Shown: in pieces, positions 32,064 through 50,783 of the stretch
Numbering within the stretch: the stretch's first letter is position 1
How the letters are laid out: each line of letters starts with the position of its first letter
NCBI RefSeq assembly: GCF_002086485.1
Contig: NZ_MVHF01000002.1
Location: 1 to 64,000, forward strand
DNA: 64,000 bases
Direction of reading: 5' to 3'
Source: Mycobacterium aquaticum
Lineage (GTDB): Bacteria > Actinomycetota > Actinomycetes > Mycobacteriales > Mycobacteriaceae
Position numbers and translations under genes: made by a program
The notes under the pieces: generated by a model
Told to the model about the DNA's origin: nothing
Seen by the model: only the letters and a program-made list of their open reading frames with translations
Database searches by the model: none

Positions 32064-32941
32064 CCGACCTCGCACAGACCGCCAAAACCAGTCACATACC
32101 ACGTGTTTCGATACGCGTCAGTCAACTATTCCTGTCCGGCGCTGTCCTACTGGGCGTCATCGTCGCGATATGTGCGGTCGGCCCGCTGCTGATCACCACG
32201 TCGACCACGGATTTCGTCGGGGTGCCGCTGTCGAGCCCGAGCGCGGCGCACCCGTTCGGCACCGACGCGTTCGGACGCGACGTCTTCATCCGCACTTTGG
32301 CCGGCGGCAGGCTCGACCTCGGCGTGGCCTTCGTCGGTGTGGTCGTGCCGCTATTGGTGGGCACGCTGATCGGGATCGCGTCAGGACTGGTCGCCGGGTC
32401 ACTGTTGGACCGGGCCGTCATGCGCACGGTCGATGCGATCCTCGCATTCCCGTTCAACATCCTGATCCTGGCGCTGGCCGTGGTGATGGGCCAGTCGACC
32501 ACCTTCTGGTTCCTGCCGGCGGGAGTGCCCGGGATCCTCGTCGCGCTGTTCCTGACCAGTTGGAGTGTGTACGCGCGCATCGCACGTGGCGAGACGTTGT
32601 CCATCCGCCAACGTGACTTCCTGGTGGCCGCCCAGGTGAGCGGACTGAGTTGGTGGACTGTCGTGCGCCGTCACATCTATCCCAACGTCCTGCCCGCCAC
32701 TTTGACCTACGCGCTGTCCGACGCCGTCCTTGTGATCGGCGTTATTGCCGCCCTGCCATTCCTCGGGGCAGGTGTGCAACCACCCGCACCGGAATGGGGC
32801 AGCATCATCTACGACGGCCGCTCAGTGCTCAGCGACGCGCCGTGGGTGTGTTTGGGGCCGGGCGCCTTCATCGTGCTGACCGGTATCGCGGTTCGGTTGA
32901 TGGGCCAGGGATCCCGTGTCCTTTCCGAGGACGCGAAATGA
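32060..32941 (+). CDS. ABC peptide importer permease, DppC/OppC type
   Basis: 293 aa; ATG 32060 overlaps the DppB-type stop (ATGA). The N-terminal signature AAHPFGTDAFGRDVFIRTLA is specific to the DppC/OppC side, followed by five or six helices. The coupling loop is RQRDFLVAAQVSGLSWWTVV, then RRHIYPNVLPATL. ATPase gene follows with another 4-base overlap. Together with DppB it forms the membrane channel. Confidence 0.9.
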   Translation: MTDLAQTAKTSHIPRVSIRVSQLFLSGAVLLGVIVAICAVGPLLITTSTTDFVGVPLSSPSAAHPFGTDAFGRDVFIRTLAGGRLDLGVAFVGVVVPLLVGTLIGIASGLVAGSLLDRAVMRTVDAILAFPFNILILALAVVMGQSTTFWFLPAGVPGILVALFLTSWSVYARIARGETLSIRQRDFLVAAQVSGLSWWTVVRRHIYPNVLPATLTYALSDAVLVIGVIAALPFLGAGVQPPAPEWGSIIYDGRSVLSDAPWVCLGPGAFIVLTGIAVRLMGQGSRVLSEDAK

Positions 32942-33966
32942 CCATTCGTGCGTCGGCCACTCTGGAGAATTCAATGCCCAACGTTCCCATCGATGCGGGC
33001 AGCGACGTACTGCTGTCGGCCCGTGAGCTAGTGATCCGCGCAGGAGGTCTGCCCATCGTGGACTCTGTGAGTTTCACCGTTGCACAGGGGGAACGACTGG
33101 GCATCGTCGGTGAGACGGGTTCAGGGAAGTCGATCACGTGCCGAGCGGTTCTCGGCGCGTTGCGGCGCAAGGGAATGACGGCGTCCGGCGAACTTCGCTA
33201 CCGGGACAAGGACCTACTGGCGCTCGACGACCGGAAATGGCGGCAGATCCGTGGCCGTGAGATCGGTTTCATCCCGCAAAGCTCGCTGAACTCACTCAAC
33301 CCGGTCATGCGGGTGGGCCAACAGCTGATCGAGACTGTGCGACTCTTCGGCGTCGCCAAGAACGACGCACCCGAGCGTGCCGAGGAGCTGATGGCCGCGG
33401 TCCAAATGCCAGACCCCAAAGGCGTACTCGCCAAGTACCCACACGAGTTGTCCGGAGGAATGCGGCAGCGCGTCATGATCGCACTGGGCATCGCAGGCGA
33501 GCCGCGTCTGCTCGTGGCCGACGAGCCCACCACGGCCTTGGACGTGACGGTTCAGCGTCGGCTGTTGGAACTGCTGACCGGCCTGTGCGAATCCACGGGT
33601 ATGGCGCTGATACTGGTGACTCACGATCTCGGCGTCGTCAGCGATGTATGCGACAGCGTTCTGGTCATGTACGCCGGGCAAGCCATGGAAACCGGTTGCA
33701 CCGAGTCACTATTCGGCAGGTCGCGCCACCCCTACACCGCCGCGCTGATGCAGGCGCGCCCGTCCATGGCCGACGCTGCGGACTTCCGGTTGAGAGGGCT
33801 GCCGGGGCGCCCTCCGGCTGTCGGCGCCTGGCCACCGGGTTGTCGGTTCGCCGACCGCTGCCAGTTTTGCACCGACCAATGCACGGGCGAGCCGCCCGCC
33901 ATCGTCGAGGTCGAACCCGGACATCATGTTCGCTGCGTCCTACGCGAGGAGGGTATCGATGCCTGA
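32938..33966 (+). CDS. ABC peptide importer ATPase, DppD/OppD type
   Basis: 342 aa. Walker A GETGSGKS, Q-loop FIPQSSLNSLNP, signature LSGGMRQRV, Walker B RLLVADEP, H-loop VTHDLG. The C-terminal oligopeptide-transporter extension has a four-cysteine cluster (CRFADRCQFCTDQC), usually an iron-sulphur or zinc site in this subfamily. ATG 32938 overlaps the permease stop by 4 bases. The upstream methionine used here leaves a 12-residue lead before a second ATG (32974); either is possible. Confidence 0.9.
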   Translation: MTIRASATLENSMPNVPIDAGSDVLLSARELVIRAGGLPIVDSVSFTVAQGERLGIVGETGSGKSITCRAVLGALRRKGMTASGELRYRDKDLLALDDRKWRQIRGREIGFIPQSSLNSLNPVMRVGQQLIETVRLFGVAKNDAPERAEELMAAVQMPDPKGVLAKYPHELSGGMRQRVMIALGIAGEPRLLVADEPTTALDVTVQRRLLELLTGLCESTGMALILVTHDLGVVSDVCDSVLVMYAGQAMETGCTESLFGRSRHPYTAALMQARPSMADAADFRLRGLPGRPPAVGAWPPGCRFADRCQFCTDQCTGEPPAIVEVEPGHHVRCVLREEGIDA

Positions 33967-34741
33967 GCAACTCGTCGAAGTGTCCGACGTGAGCGCCGGA
34001 TACGGGCCGCACGAACTCACTCTCCACGGTGTTTCCTTGAGCATCGGAGTGGGCGAGTCGGTCGGCCTCGTCGGTGAAAGTGGCAGTGGGAAAACGACAT
34101 TGGCAAAGGTCATCATGGGTTTGGTGGCCATCCACTCGGGTTCCATGCGGATCTGCGATCGAGAGTGGGGTAAGCGACCCGCCCGCGATCCGATGCGGCG
34201 AAGGGTGCAGATGGTCTTTCAGGACCCGTACGGATCGCTCAATCCCAAGCTCACCGCTGAGGAAGTCGTTGCCGACTCGTTTCATCGCTGGAATCGGGGC
34301 TCACGCCGCAGTGCACTCGAACAGGCCCGGCGTCTGCTCGATGAGGTGGGGTTGCCGTCGCGGGCGTTGCAATCGCGAACAGCACGACTCAGCGGTGGCC
34401 AATGCCAACGTGTCGGCATCGCCCGGGCGCTGGCCTGCGGACCCGACCTTCTCGTGGCCGACGAACCGACCTCGTCGCTGGATGTTTCGGTGCAGGCACA
34501 GATTCTCAATCTGATGCGCACGCTGCAGGAGGAGCGCGGCTTGTCGCTGCTACTGATCAGCCATGACCTGGCTGTCGTCCGCTACATGACCGAACGGGCC
34601 GCGGTCATGTACCGCGGCCGAATCGTCGAACAGGGCTCAAGCAACGAGCTTTTCACCCGACCGCAGCACCCATACACTGCGCTACTGGTCGATTCCATAC
34701 CGGGAAGTGGTTTGGGTAATCGAGTCGACAGTGGGCCATGA
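33959..34741 (+). CDS. ABC peptide importer ATPase, DppF/OppF type
   Basis: 260 aa, shorter than many DppF proteins because it lacks the long cysteine-rich C-terminus. Walker [10 protein letters not shown]-loop [15 protein letters not shown], signature [15 protein letters not shown], Walker [33 protein letters not shown]. The ATG overlaps the DppD stop by 8 bases. The gene ends 7 bases before a perfect palindromic terminator, so this is the operon's last gene. Confidence 0.9.
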   Translation: MPEQLVEVSDVSAGYGPHELTLHGVSLSIGVGESVGLVGESGSGKTTLAKVIMGLVAIHSGSMRICDREWGKRPARDPMRRRVQMVFQDPYGSLNPKLTAEEVVADSFHRWNRGSRRSALEQARRLLDEVGLPSRALQSRTARLSGGQCQRVGIARALACGPDLLVADEPTSSLDVSVQAQILNLMRTLQEERGLSLLLISHDLAVVRYMTERAAVMYRGRIVEQGSSNELFTRPQHPYTALLVDSIPGSGLGNRVDSGP

Positions 34742-34748
34742 GCAAGAT

Positions 34749-34776
34749 CGCCCCCGGGGAAATTTCCCCGGGGGCG
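34749..34776. terminator. Perfect 28-bp palindrome ending the ABC operon and fadE5
   Basis: CGCCCCCGGGGAAA followed at once by TTTCCCCGGGGGCG: 14-bp perfect arms with the central AAATTT as loop. It begins 8 bases after the DppF stop and lies 24 bases before the convergent fadE5 stop, so it should end both transcripts. Confidence 0.8.
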
Positions 34777-34799
34777 AATTTGCTTGTGCGTGCGATCTG

Positions 34800-36635
34800 T
34801 TAGAACGCAGCCTCTTCCAGCTCCATCACGTCGTTGTCGAGAGTCTCGACGACCTGGCGGGTGCTGGTGAGCAGCGGCAGCATGTTCTTGGCGAAGAACG
34901 ACGCCGCGGCGATCTTGCCGTCGAGGTACGCCTTCTCGTCGCCGGCGACACCCGCGTCGAGCTTCTCGATGGCCACCGCGGCCTGGCGCAGCAGCAGCCA
35001 GCCCAGCAGCAGGTCGCCGACCGACAGCAGGAAGCGGACGGAGCCGAGGCCGACCTTGTAGATGCTCTTGGCATCCTCCTGCGCGGCCATCAGGTAGCCG
35101 GTCAGGCTGGCAGCCATGCCCTGCACGTCCTGCAGCGCGGTGGCCAGCAGAGCGCGTTCGGTCTTCAGCCGGCCGTTGCCCGACTCGTTCTTGATGAACT
35201 GCTCGATCTCACCGGCCACGAAGGCCAGCGCCTGACCCTTGTCGCGGACGATCTTGCGGAAGAAGAAGTCCTGCGCCTGGATGGCCGTGGTGCCCTCGTA
35301 CAGCGAGTCGATCTTCGCGTCACGGATGTACTGCTCGATCGGGTAGTCCTGCAGGAAGCCGGAGCCGCCCAGGGTCTGCAGGCTCTCGGTCAGCTTGGCG
35401 TAGGCCTGCTCGGAACCGAAGCCCTTGACCACCGGCAGCAGCAGGTCGTTGACCTTGTGCGCCAGCTCGCCGTCGACGCCGTGCAGCGCCTTGGCGACGT
35501 CCTTGTCCTGGAAGGTCGCGGTGTACAAGTACAGCGCGCGCATACCTTCGGCGTAGGACTTCTGGGTCATCAGACTACGACGCACATCGGGGTGGTGGGT
35601 GATGGTGACGCGCGGAGCGGTCTTGTCCATCATCTGGGTCAGATCGGCGCCCTGCACGCGCTCCTTGGCGTATTCGAGGGCGTTGAGGTAACCGGTCGAC
35701 AGGGTCGCGATGGCCTTGGTACCGACCATCATGCGGGCCTGCTCGATGACGTCGAACATCTGCGCGATGCCGTTGTGCACCTCGCCGACCAGCCAGCCCT
35801 TGGCAGGCTTGTCGTGCTGGCCGAAGGTCAGCTCACAGGTGGCCGAAACCTTGAGGCCCATCTTGTGCTCGACGTTGGTGACGTAGACGCCGTTGCGCTC
35901 GCCCAGCTCGCCGGTCTCGAAGTCGAAGAGGAACTTCGGTACGAAGAACAGCGACAGGCCCTTGGTGCCGGGGCCTGCGCCCTCAGGGCGGGCCAGCACC
36001 AGGTGGAAGATGTTCTCGAACAGGTCATCGGAGTCGGCGGAGGTGATGAACCGCTTCACGCCGTCGATGTGCCACGAGCCGTCGTCCTGCTTGACGGCCT
36101 TGGTGCGGCCGGCGCCGACGTCCGAACCAGCATCGGGCTCGGTGAGCACCATGGTGGCGCCCCAGCCGCGCTCGGAGGCCAGCACGGCCCACTTCTTCTG
36201 CTCTTCAGTGGCGTTGTCGTAGAAGATCTGCGCGAAGGCGGCACCGCCGGCGTACATCCACACGGCCGGGTTGGCGCCGAGGATGTGCTCGTTGAGAGCC
36301 CACAGCAGCGCCTTGGGAGCGGGCACGCCACCGAGCTCTTCGTAGAGGCCGACCTTGTCCCAGCCGCCGTCGATGGCCGCGCGGACAGACTTCTTGAACG
36401 ACTCGGGCAGCGCCACGGTGTGGGTCTTGGGATCGAACACCGGCGGGTTGCGGTCGCCGTCGGCGAACGATTCGGCGATGGGTCCCTCGGCCAGGCGAGC
36501 CATCTCGCTGAGCATCTCGCGGGCGGTATCGGCGTCCAGATCGGTGTAGTCGCCCGTGCCGAGCGCCTTGTCCAAACCGAAGACATCGAACAGGTTAAAA
36601 ACCTGGTCACGGACATTGCTCTTGTAGTGGCTCAC
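34800..36635 (-). CDS. fadE5: Acyl-CoA dehydrogenase FadE5
   Basis: 611 aa, the length of mycobacterial FadE5 (Rv0244c). The GTG start at 36635 gives [20 protein letters not shown] and has a GAGGAGGAAA site; the longer in-frame start is not supported. FAD/substrate motifs: [34 protein letters not shown], and [20 protein letters not shown] with [20 protein letters not shown]. It carries a C-terminal extension typical of the long acyl-CoA dehydrogenases. It performs the first oxidation of fatty acyl-CoA in beta-oxidation with broad chain length in the family. Divergent from a DapB-like gene; palindromic sites lie between. Convergent with the ABC operon. Confidence 0.93.
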   Translation of the reverse strand: MSHYKSNVRDQVFNLFDVFGLDKALGTGDYTDLDADTAREMLSEMARLAEGPIAESFADGDRNPPVFDPKTHTVALPESFKKSVRAAIDGGWDKVGLYEELGGVPAPKALLWALNEHILGANPAVWMYAGGAAFAQIFYDNATEEQKKWAVLASERGWGATMVLTEPDAGSDVGAGRTKAVKQDDGSWHIDGVKRFITSADSDDLFENIFHLVLARPEGAGPGTKGLSLFFVPKFLFDFETGELGERNGVYVTNVEHKMGLKVSATCELTFGQHDKPAKGWLVGEVHNGIAQMFDVIEQARMMVGTKAIATLSTGYLNALEYAKERVQGADLTQMMDKTAPRVTITHHPDVRRSLMTQKSYAEGMRALYLYTATFQDKDVAKALHGVDGELAHKVNDLLLPVVKGFGSEQAYAKLTESLQTLGGSGFLQDYPIEQYIRDAKIDSLYEGTTAIQAQDFFFRKIVRDKGQALAFVAGEIEQFIKNESGNGRLKTERALLATALQDVQGMAASLTGYLMAAQEDAKSIYKVGLGSVRFLLSVGDLLLGWLLLRQAAVAIEKLDAGVAGDEKAYLDGKIAAASFFAKNMLPLLTSTRQVVETLDNDVMELEEAAF

Positions 36636-36682
36636 ATTTCCTCCTCGATGAGAATGCCACCTGCGGTTGGGTACTCGGGATA

Positions 36683-36723
36683 AGTTACCCACCAGTAACT
36701 GCACCCAACTATACCGTTCGGTA
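36683..36723. promoter_or_regulatory. Two palindromes in the fadE5 promoter region
   Basis: AGTTAC, 6 bases, GTAACT at 36683-36700, and TACCGTTCGGTA at 36712-36723. Both are perfect in their arms and lie 48 to 88 bases before the fadE5 start in the gap shared with the DapB-like gene. Dyads like this are common TetR-type lipid-responsive operator sites, but no regulator gene is adjacent. Confidence 0.45.
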
Positions 36724-36872
36724 ACTTCAACGCAAAGCCCTCGCGAGCAATTTCCCCCGTCTAACCAACCCAACGGTTGATCGATCTTGACCTTCGGCCC
36801 CTGTTGACGCCCTGACCTGCTGTTACGTCAGAATGTGAACCTCGTCACGAGACGACTGTCTACGGTGATCGC

Positions 36873-37952
36873 ATGCAGCGAATCGCAGTGTGGGGGACAG
36901 GCAACATGGGGTCTACGGCAATCCGATCGGCGGTGGCATTTCCTGGTCTGGAACTGTCGGCCGTGATCACCTCCACGCCGGACAAGGCTGGTCGCGACGC
37001 CGCGAGCTTCGCCAAGCTCGACGCCCCGACCGGGATCGCCGCCACCACCGACGTCGATGCGGCACTGGAGGCCAGCGACGCCGTGGCCTACATGGCCTCG
37101 GGTGATATCCGGCCCGAGGAGGCGATCGCCGATATCGAGCGGTGCCTGCGGGCTGGCAAACATGTGGTGACCCCGTCGCTGTACTCGTTGTACGACCCGC
37201 GGTCGGCGCCGCCGGAGTGGGTCGACCGCCTGAGTACGGCCGCCGAGGAAGGTGGCGCGGGTCTGCTGGTGTCGGGTGTCGACCCCGGTTGGGGCAACGA
37301 CGCCCTCGCGGTGATCGCGGCCGGATTGTGCACGCGGATCAAGACCATCCGTTGTCAGGAGATCTTCGACTACTCGACCTACGACCAGCCGTACTCGGTG
37401 CGCGTGCTGTGCGGCTTCGGCGGCTCGATGGACGAGACGCCGATGATGCTGCTGCCGTCCATACCCACCATGGTGTGGGGCGGCAATGTCCGACTCATCG
37501 GCCGAGGTTTGGGCCTGGAGATCGACGAGATCAGCGAAGAGCTCGAACGGCGCCCACTCGATGCCGACGTCGACAACGTCATGGGCCGGTTCGAGAAGGG
37601 CACCCAAGGTGCGTTCCGGCTCCAGGTCATCGGATGGGCGGATGGTGTGCCGCGGGTGGTCGTCGAGCACGTCACCCGCATCGACCCGTCCTGCGCCCCG
37701 GACTGGCCACAGCCCGACGAGGGCGCAGGCGATCATCGCGTGATCATCGACGGCGATCCCCAGCTGACCATCGTGGTGCGCGCTGACGTGCCGGGTGGCA
37801 CCCGCGCCGACGGCGGCAACACCACGGCCGCCAATCGCCTGCTGGGCGCCGTCGCGTGGCTGGCGACCCAGAAGCCCGGGATCTACGACGGGCTCGACGT
37901 ACCGCTGCGCTCGGCGCTACCCGCCGAGGCCGAGACCGCCCGCTGGGCCTGA
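36873..37952 (+). CDS. DapB-like NAD(P)-dependent dehydrogenase (amine/diaminopentanoate dehydrogenase family)
   Basis: 359 aa. N-terminal Rossmann motif IAVWGTGNMGSTAIRSAVAF, then VAYMASGDIRPEEAIADIER and RAGKHVVTPSLYSLYDP. The family is the large DapB-like group (dihydrodipicolinate reductase fold) that includes 2,4-diaminopentanoate dehydrogenase, and is common in mycobacteria next to fadE5. VDPGWGNDALAVIAAGL is a conserved segment. Substrate in mycobacteria is not known. ATG 36873. Separated from the convergent pks by a long hairpin. Confidence 0.8.
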   Translation: MQRIAVWGTGNMGSTAIRSAVAFPGLELSAVITSTPDKAGRDAASFAKLDAPTGIAATTDVDAALEASDAVAYMASGDIRPEEAIADIERCLRAGKHVVTPSLYSLYDPRSAPPEWVDRLSTAAEEGGAGLLVSGVDPGWGNDALAVIAAGLCTRIKTIRCQEIFDYSTYDQPYSVRVLCGFGGSMDETPMMLLPSIPTMVWGGNVRLIGRGLGLEIDEISEELERRPLDADVDNVMGRFEKGTQGAFRLQVIGWADGVPRVVVEHVTRIDPSCAPDWPQPDEGAGDHRVIIDGDPQLTIVVRADVPGGTRADGGNTTAANRLLGAVAWLATQKPGIYDGLDVPLRSALPAEAETARWA

Positions 37953-37963
37953 CCTTTCTTTGC

Positions 37964-38021
37964 CGAGCAGACGCAGAATCGCCCATTCTCGTGCCGAAAA
38001 GTGCGATTCTGCGACTGCTCG
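37964..38021. terminator. Long hairpin terminator between the DapB-like gene and pks
   Basis: CGAGCAGACGCAGAATCGC (37964-37982), a 20-base loop, then GCGATTCTGCGACTGCTCG (38003-38021): 19-base arms with one mismatch. It lies 12 bases after one stop and 7 before the convergent stop. Related hairpins occur elsewhere in the window. Confidence 0.78.
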
Positions 38022-38027
38022 CGGGGT

Positions 38028-49013
<10,986 letters not shown>

Positions 49014-49248
49014 GCCGTTGTCCTCCTTGCATCGGCGGTCAGAATGACACTCCGCGCGCTTCCCCATAGCGCCTGAAGATCAACTCGACGCACACTATAT
49101 GCGTGCGTACCTTTGGCGTGCTTGGTTCGCTGTCCTGACAGGAACCTGTGCCAGACGCCTCCGGTAGAACCGAGGGTATGTTGTTGCCGCGACGGGCATG
49201 CAGGCCCCGTAACCGGCTTGGCAAGAAGTCCTGAGAGGGGACGAGCTT
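49014..49248. promoter_or_regulatory. Divergent pks/papA3 promoter region
   Basis: 235 bases between two divergent glycolipid genes. It holds ACGCA, a 7-base spacer and TGCGT (49088-49104, central TATA), and TCCTGACAGGA (49133-49143), both palindromic. No clear -35/-10 pairs could be assigned. The GAGAGGGG at 49233 is the papA3 ribosome site. The region must carry promoters in both directions. Confidence 0.4.
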
Positions 49249-50670
49249 TTGCGCATCGGGAAGATAACTGTTGGCGCACTTGATGAATGGTCGTTGAGTT
49301 CGGGCTCGGTCACCTCGTGGCACCCCACCGCAGCGGCTCAGGAAAAAGCCAAACAGGCGCCCGTGAGTTCGGTTCCGGTTAGCTACATGCAGCGCCAACA
49401 CCTTCGTAACTATCACGACCGCACGGCGGCGGGTTTGAACTTCTCCCGGCAGATCATCGCCAGCTGTGAGGTGGCCGGCCAATGCGATATCGCGGCCATG
49501 GATCACGCGGTCAATACCTACCTACGGCGGCACGACACATTCCGGAGTTGGTTCGAGCGGACCGATGCCGGTGACTTCATCCGGCGGGCCCTCGACGACC
49601 CGGCTGACATTGAATTCGTGCCCGTCGAGCAGGGCCACATGACGGCCGATGAAATACGTGCCCACGTTGTGGACATCCCCAATCCGTTGGAATGGGGTTG
49701 CTTCACTTTCGGGATAGTCCAGAACGAAACTCACTTCACGTTCTTCGCCGCCATGGATCACGTTCACGGGGACGCGACGTTGATCGGCACCACGATGATG
49801 GAAGCCAACGGCATGTATTCGGCGATGAGCGGGAGCGGCCAGGCTCTCGCTCTTCCCGACGCCGGTAGCTTCGACGATTTCTGTGTCCGCGAGGGCGAGT
49901 ACACCTCGGCGTTGACCGTGGATTCCCCCGGGGTGCGCGCCTGGATCGACTTCGCCGCGAACAACCGCGACGGCTTCCCCGAATTTCCGCTGCCGCTGGG
50001 AAACCCGGACGAGTCGTTGAGCAGCGCCTGGAGTTCCGAGATCCTGATGAGCCTGGCTCAGACGGAACGCTTCGACTCGGCCTGCGCGGGAGCCGGTGCG
50101 CGCTTCGTCGGCGGCTTGTTTGCCTGTCTGGCTCTGGTGGAGCACGAATTCACGGGTGCGCTCACCTATTACGGGCTCACTCCGAGAGATTCCCGCACCG
50201 CCGGCGACAATTTCATGACCCAGGGCTGGTTCACGGGTCTGATTCCGATCACCGTGCCGGTGGCGGCGACGTCTTTCAGCGAGGCCGCATGGGCAGCGCA
50301 GGCTTCTTTCGACTCGGGTCTTGACATGGCCCGAGTTCCGTATTACCGCGTTTTGGAGTTGGCCCCGTGGTTGAACTGGCCACGCCCGAACTTTCCGGTC
50401 TCGAACTTCTTGCACGGCGGTGCGGCGCCGCTCAACGCGATCCTCGCGGCCGGCGACTTGGGGCTTGCGAACAATATCGGGATGTATCCCGACAATAGGT
50501 TTTCCTACCAATTGACGATCTACATATTCCGGTACGGGGAAGGCACGGTCATGGCGATCATGCACCCCGACAATGCGGTCGCGAAGAAATCGGTGACCCG
50601 CTACATGGAAGCGATGAAGTCGGTCGCGGGGCGGGTTGCTGACAGCGGGCACTGGGGCCGCGTCGCGTAG
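49249..50670 (+). CDS. papA3: PapA3-like polyketide-associated acyltransferase
   Basis: 473 aa starting at TTG 49249 (GAGAGGGG 8 bases before); the product begins MRIGKITVGALDEWSLSSGS, the usual Pap start. Condensation/acyltransferase fold with active-site HxxxD in AMDHVHGDATL; the usual following Gly is Ala here. C-terminal PRPNFPVSNFLHG and NRFSYQLTIYIFRYGEGTVM are typical. In the TPP pathway PapA3 acylates trehalose with fatty acids to form the diacyltrehalose precursor. Divergent from pks and followed by mmpL10. No signal sequence; cytoplasmic, probably at the membrane. Confidence 0.9.
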   Translation: MRIGKITVGALDEWSLSSGSVTSWHPTAAAQEKAKQAPVSSVPVSYMQRQHLRNYHDRTAAGLNFSRQIIASCEVAGQCDIAAMDHAVNTYLRRHDTFRSWFERTDAGDFIRRALDDPADIEFVPVEQGHMTADEIRAHVVDIPNPLEWGCFTFGIVQNETHFTFFAAMDHVHGDATLIGTTMMEANGMYSAMSGSGQALALPDAGSFDDFCVREGEYTSALTVDSPGVRAWIDFAANNRDGFPEFPLPLGNPDESLSSAWSSEILMSLAQTERFDSACAGAGARFVGGLFACLALVEHEFTGALTYYGLTPRDSRTAGDNFMTQGWFTGLIPITVPVAATSFSEAAWAAQASFDSGLDMARVPYYRVLELAPWLNWPRPNFPVSNFLHGGAAPLNAILAAGDLGLANNIGMYPDNRFSYQLTIYIFRYGEGTVMAIMHPDNAVAKKSVTRYMEAMKSVAGRVADSGHWGRVA

Positions 50671-50682
50671 CGCAGCGCAAAC

Positions 50683-50724
50683 GGTGCGGACGCGAGGAGC
50701 AGGGATGGCGGTGCGGACGCGAGG
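50683..50724 (+). repeat. Direct 15-bp repeat (GGTGCGGACGCGAGG) between papA3 and mmpL10
   Basis: Two exact copies at 50683-50697 and 50710-50724, 27 bases apart. A near copy of the unit, TGCGGACGTGAGGAGCA, recurs at the 3' end of mmpL10 (53755). Located in the 113-base gap. Confidence 0.7.
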
Positions 50725-50783
50725 GATGGAGGGGCCATTGATTTTCCGCAGTGCTCCGACTTCGGGGTGAAGGTGAGGGCAAC

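Noticed and set aside
34707..36683. A 658-codon open frame on the plus strand
   Set aside because: Antisense to fadE5, which has full family motifs and length.
50683..50724. CRISPR array
   Set aside because: Only two short repeat units with a 12-base spacer; no further units or cas genes.
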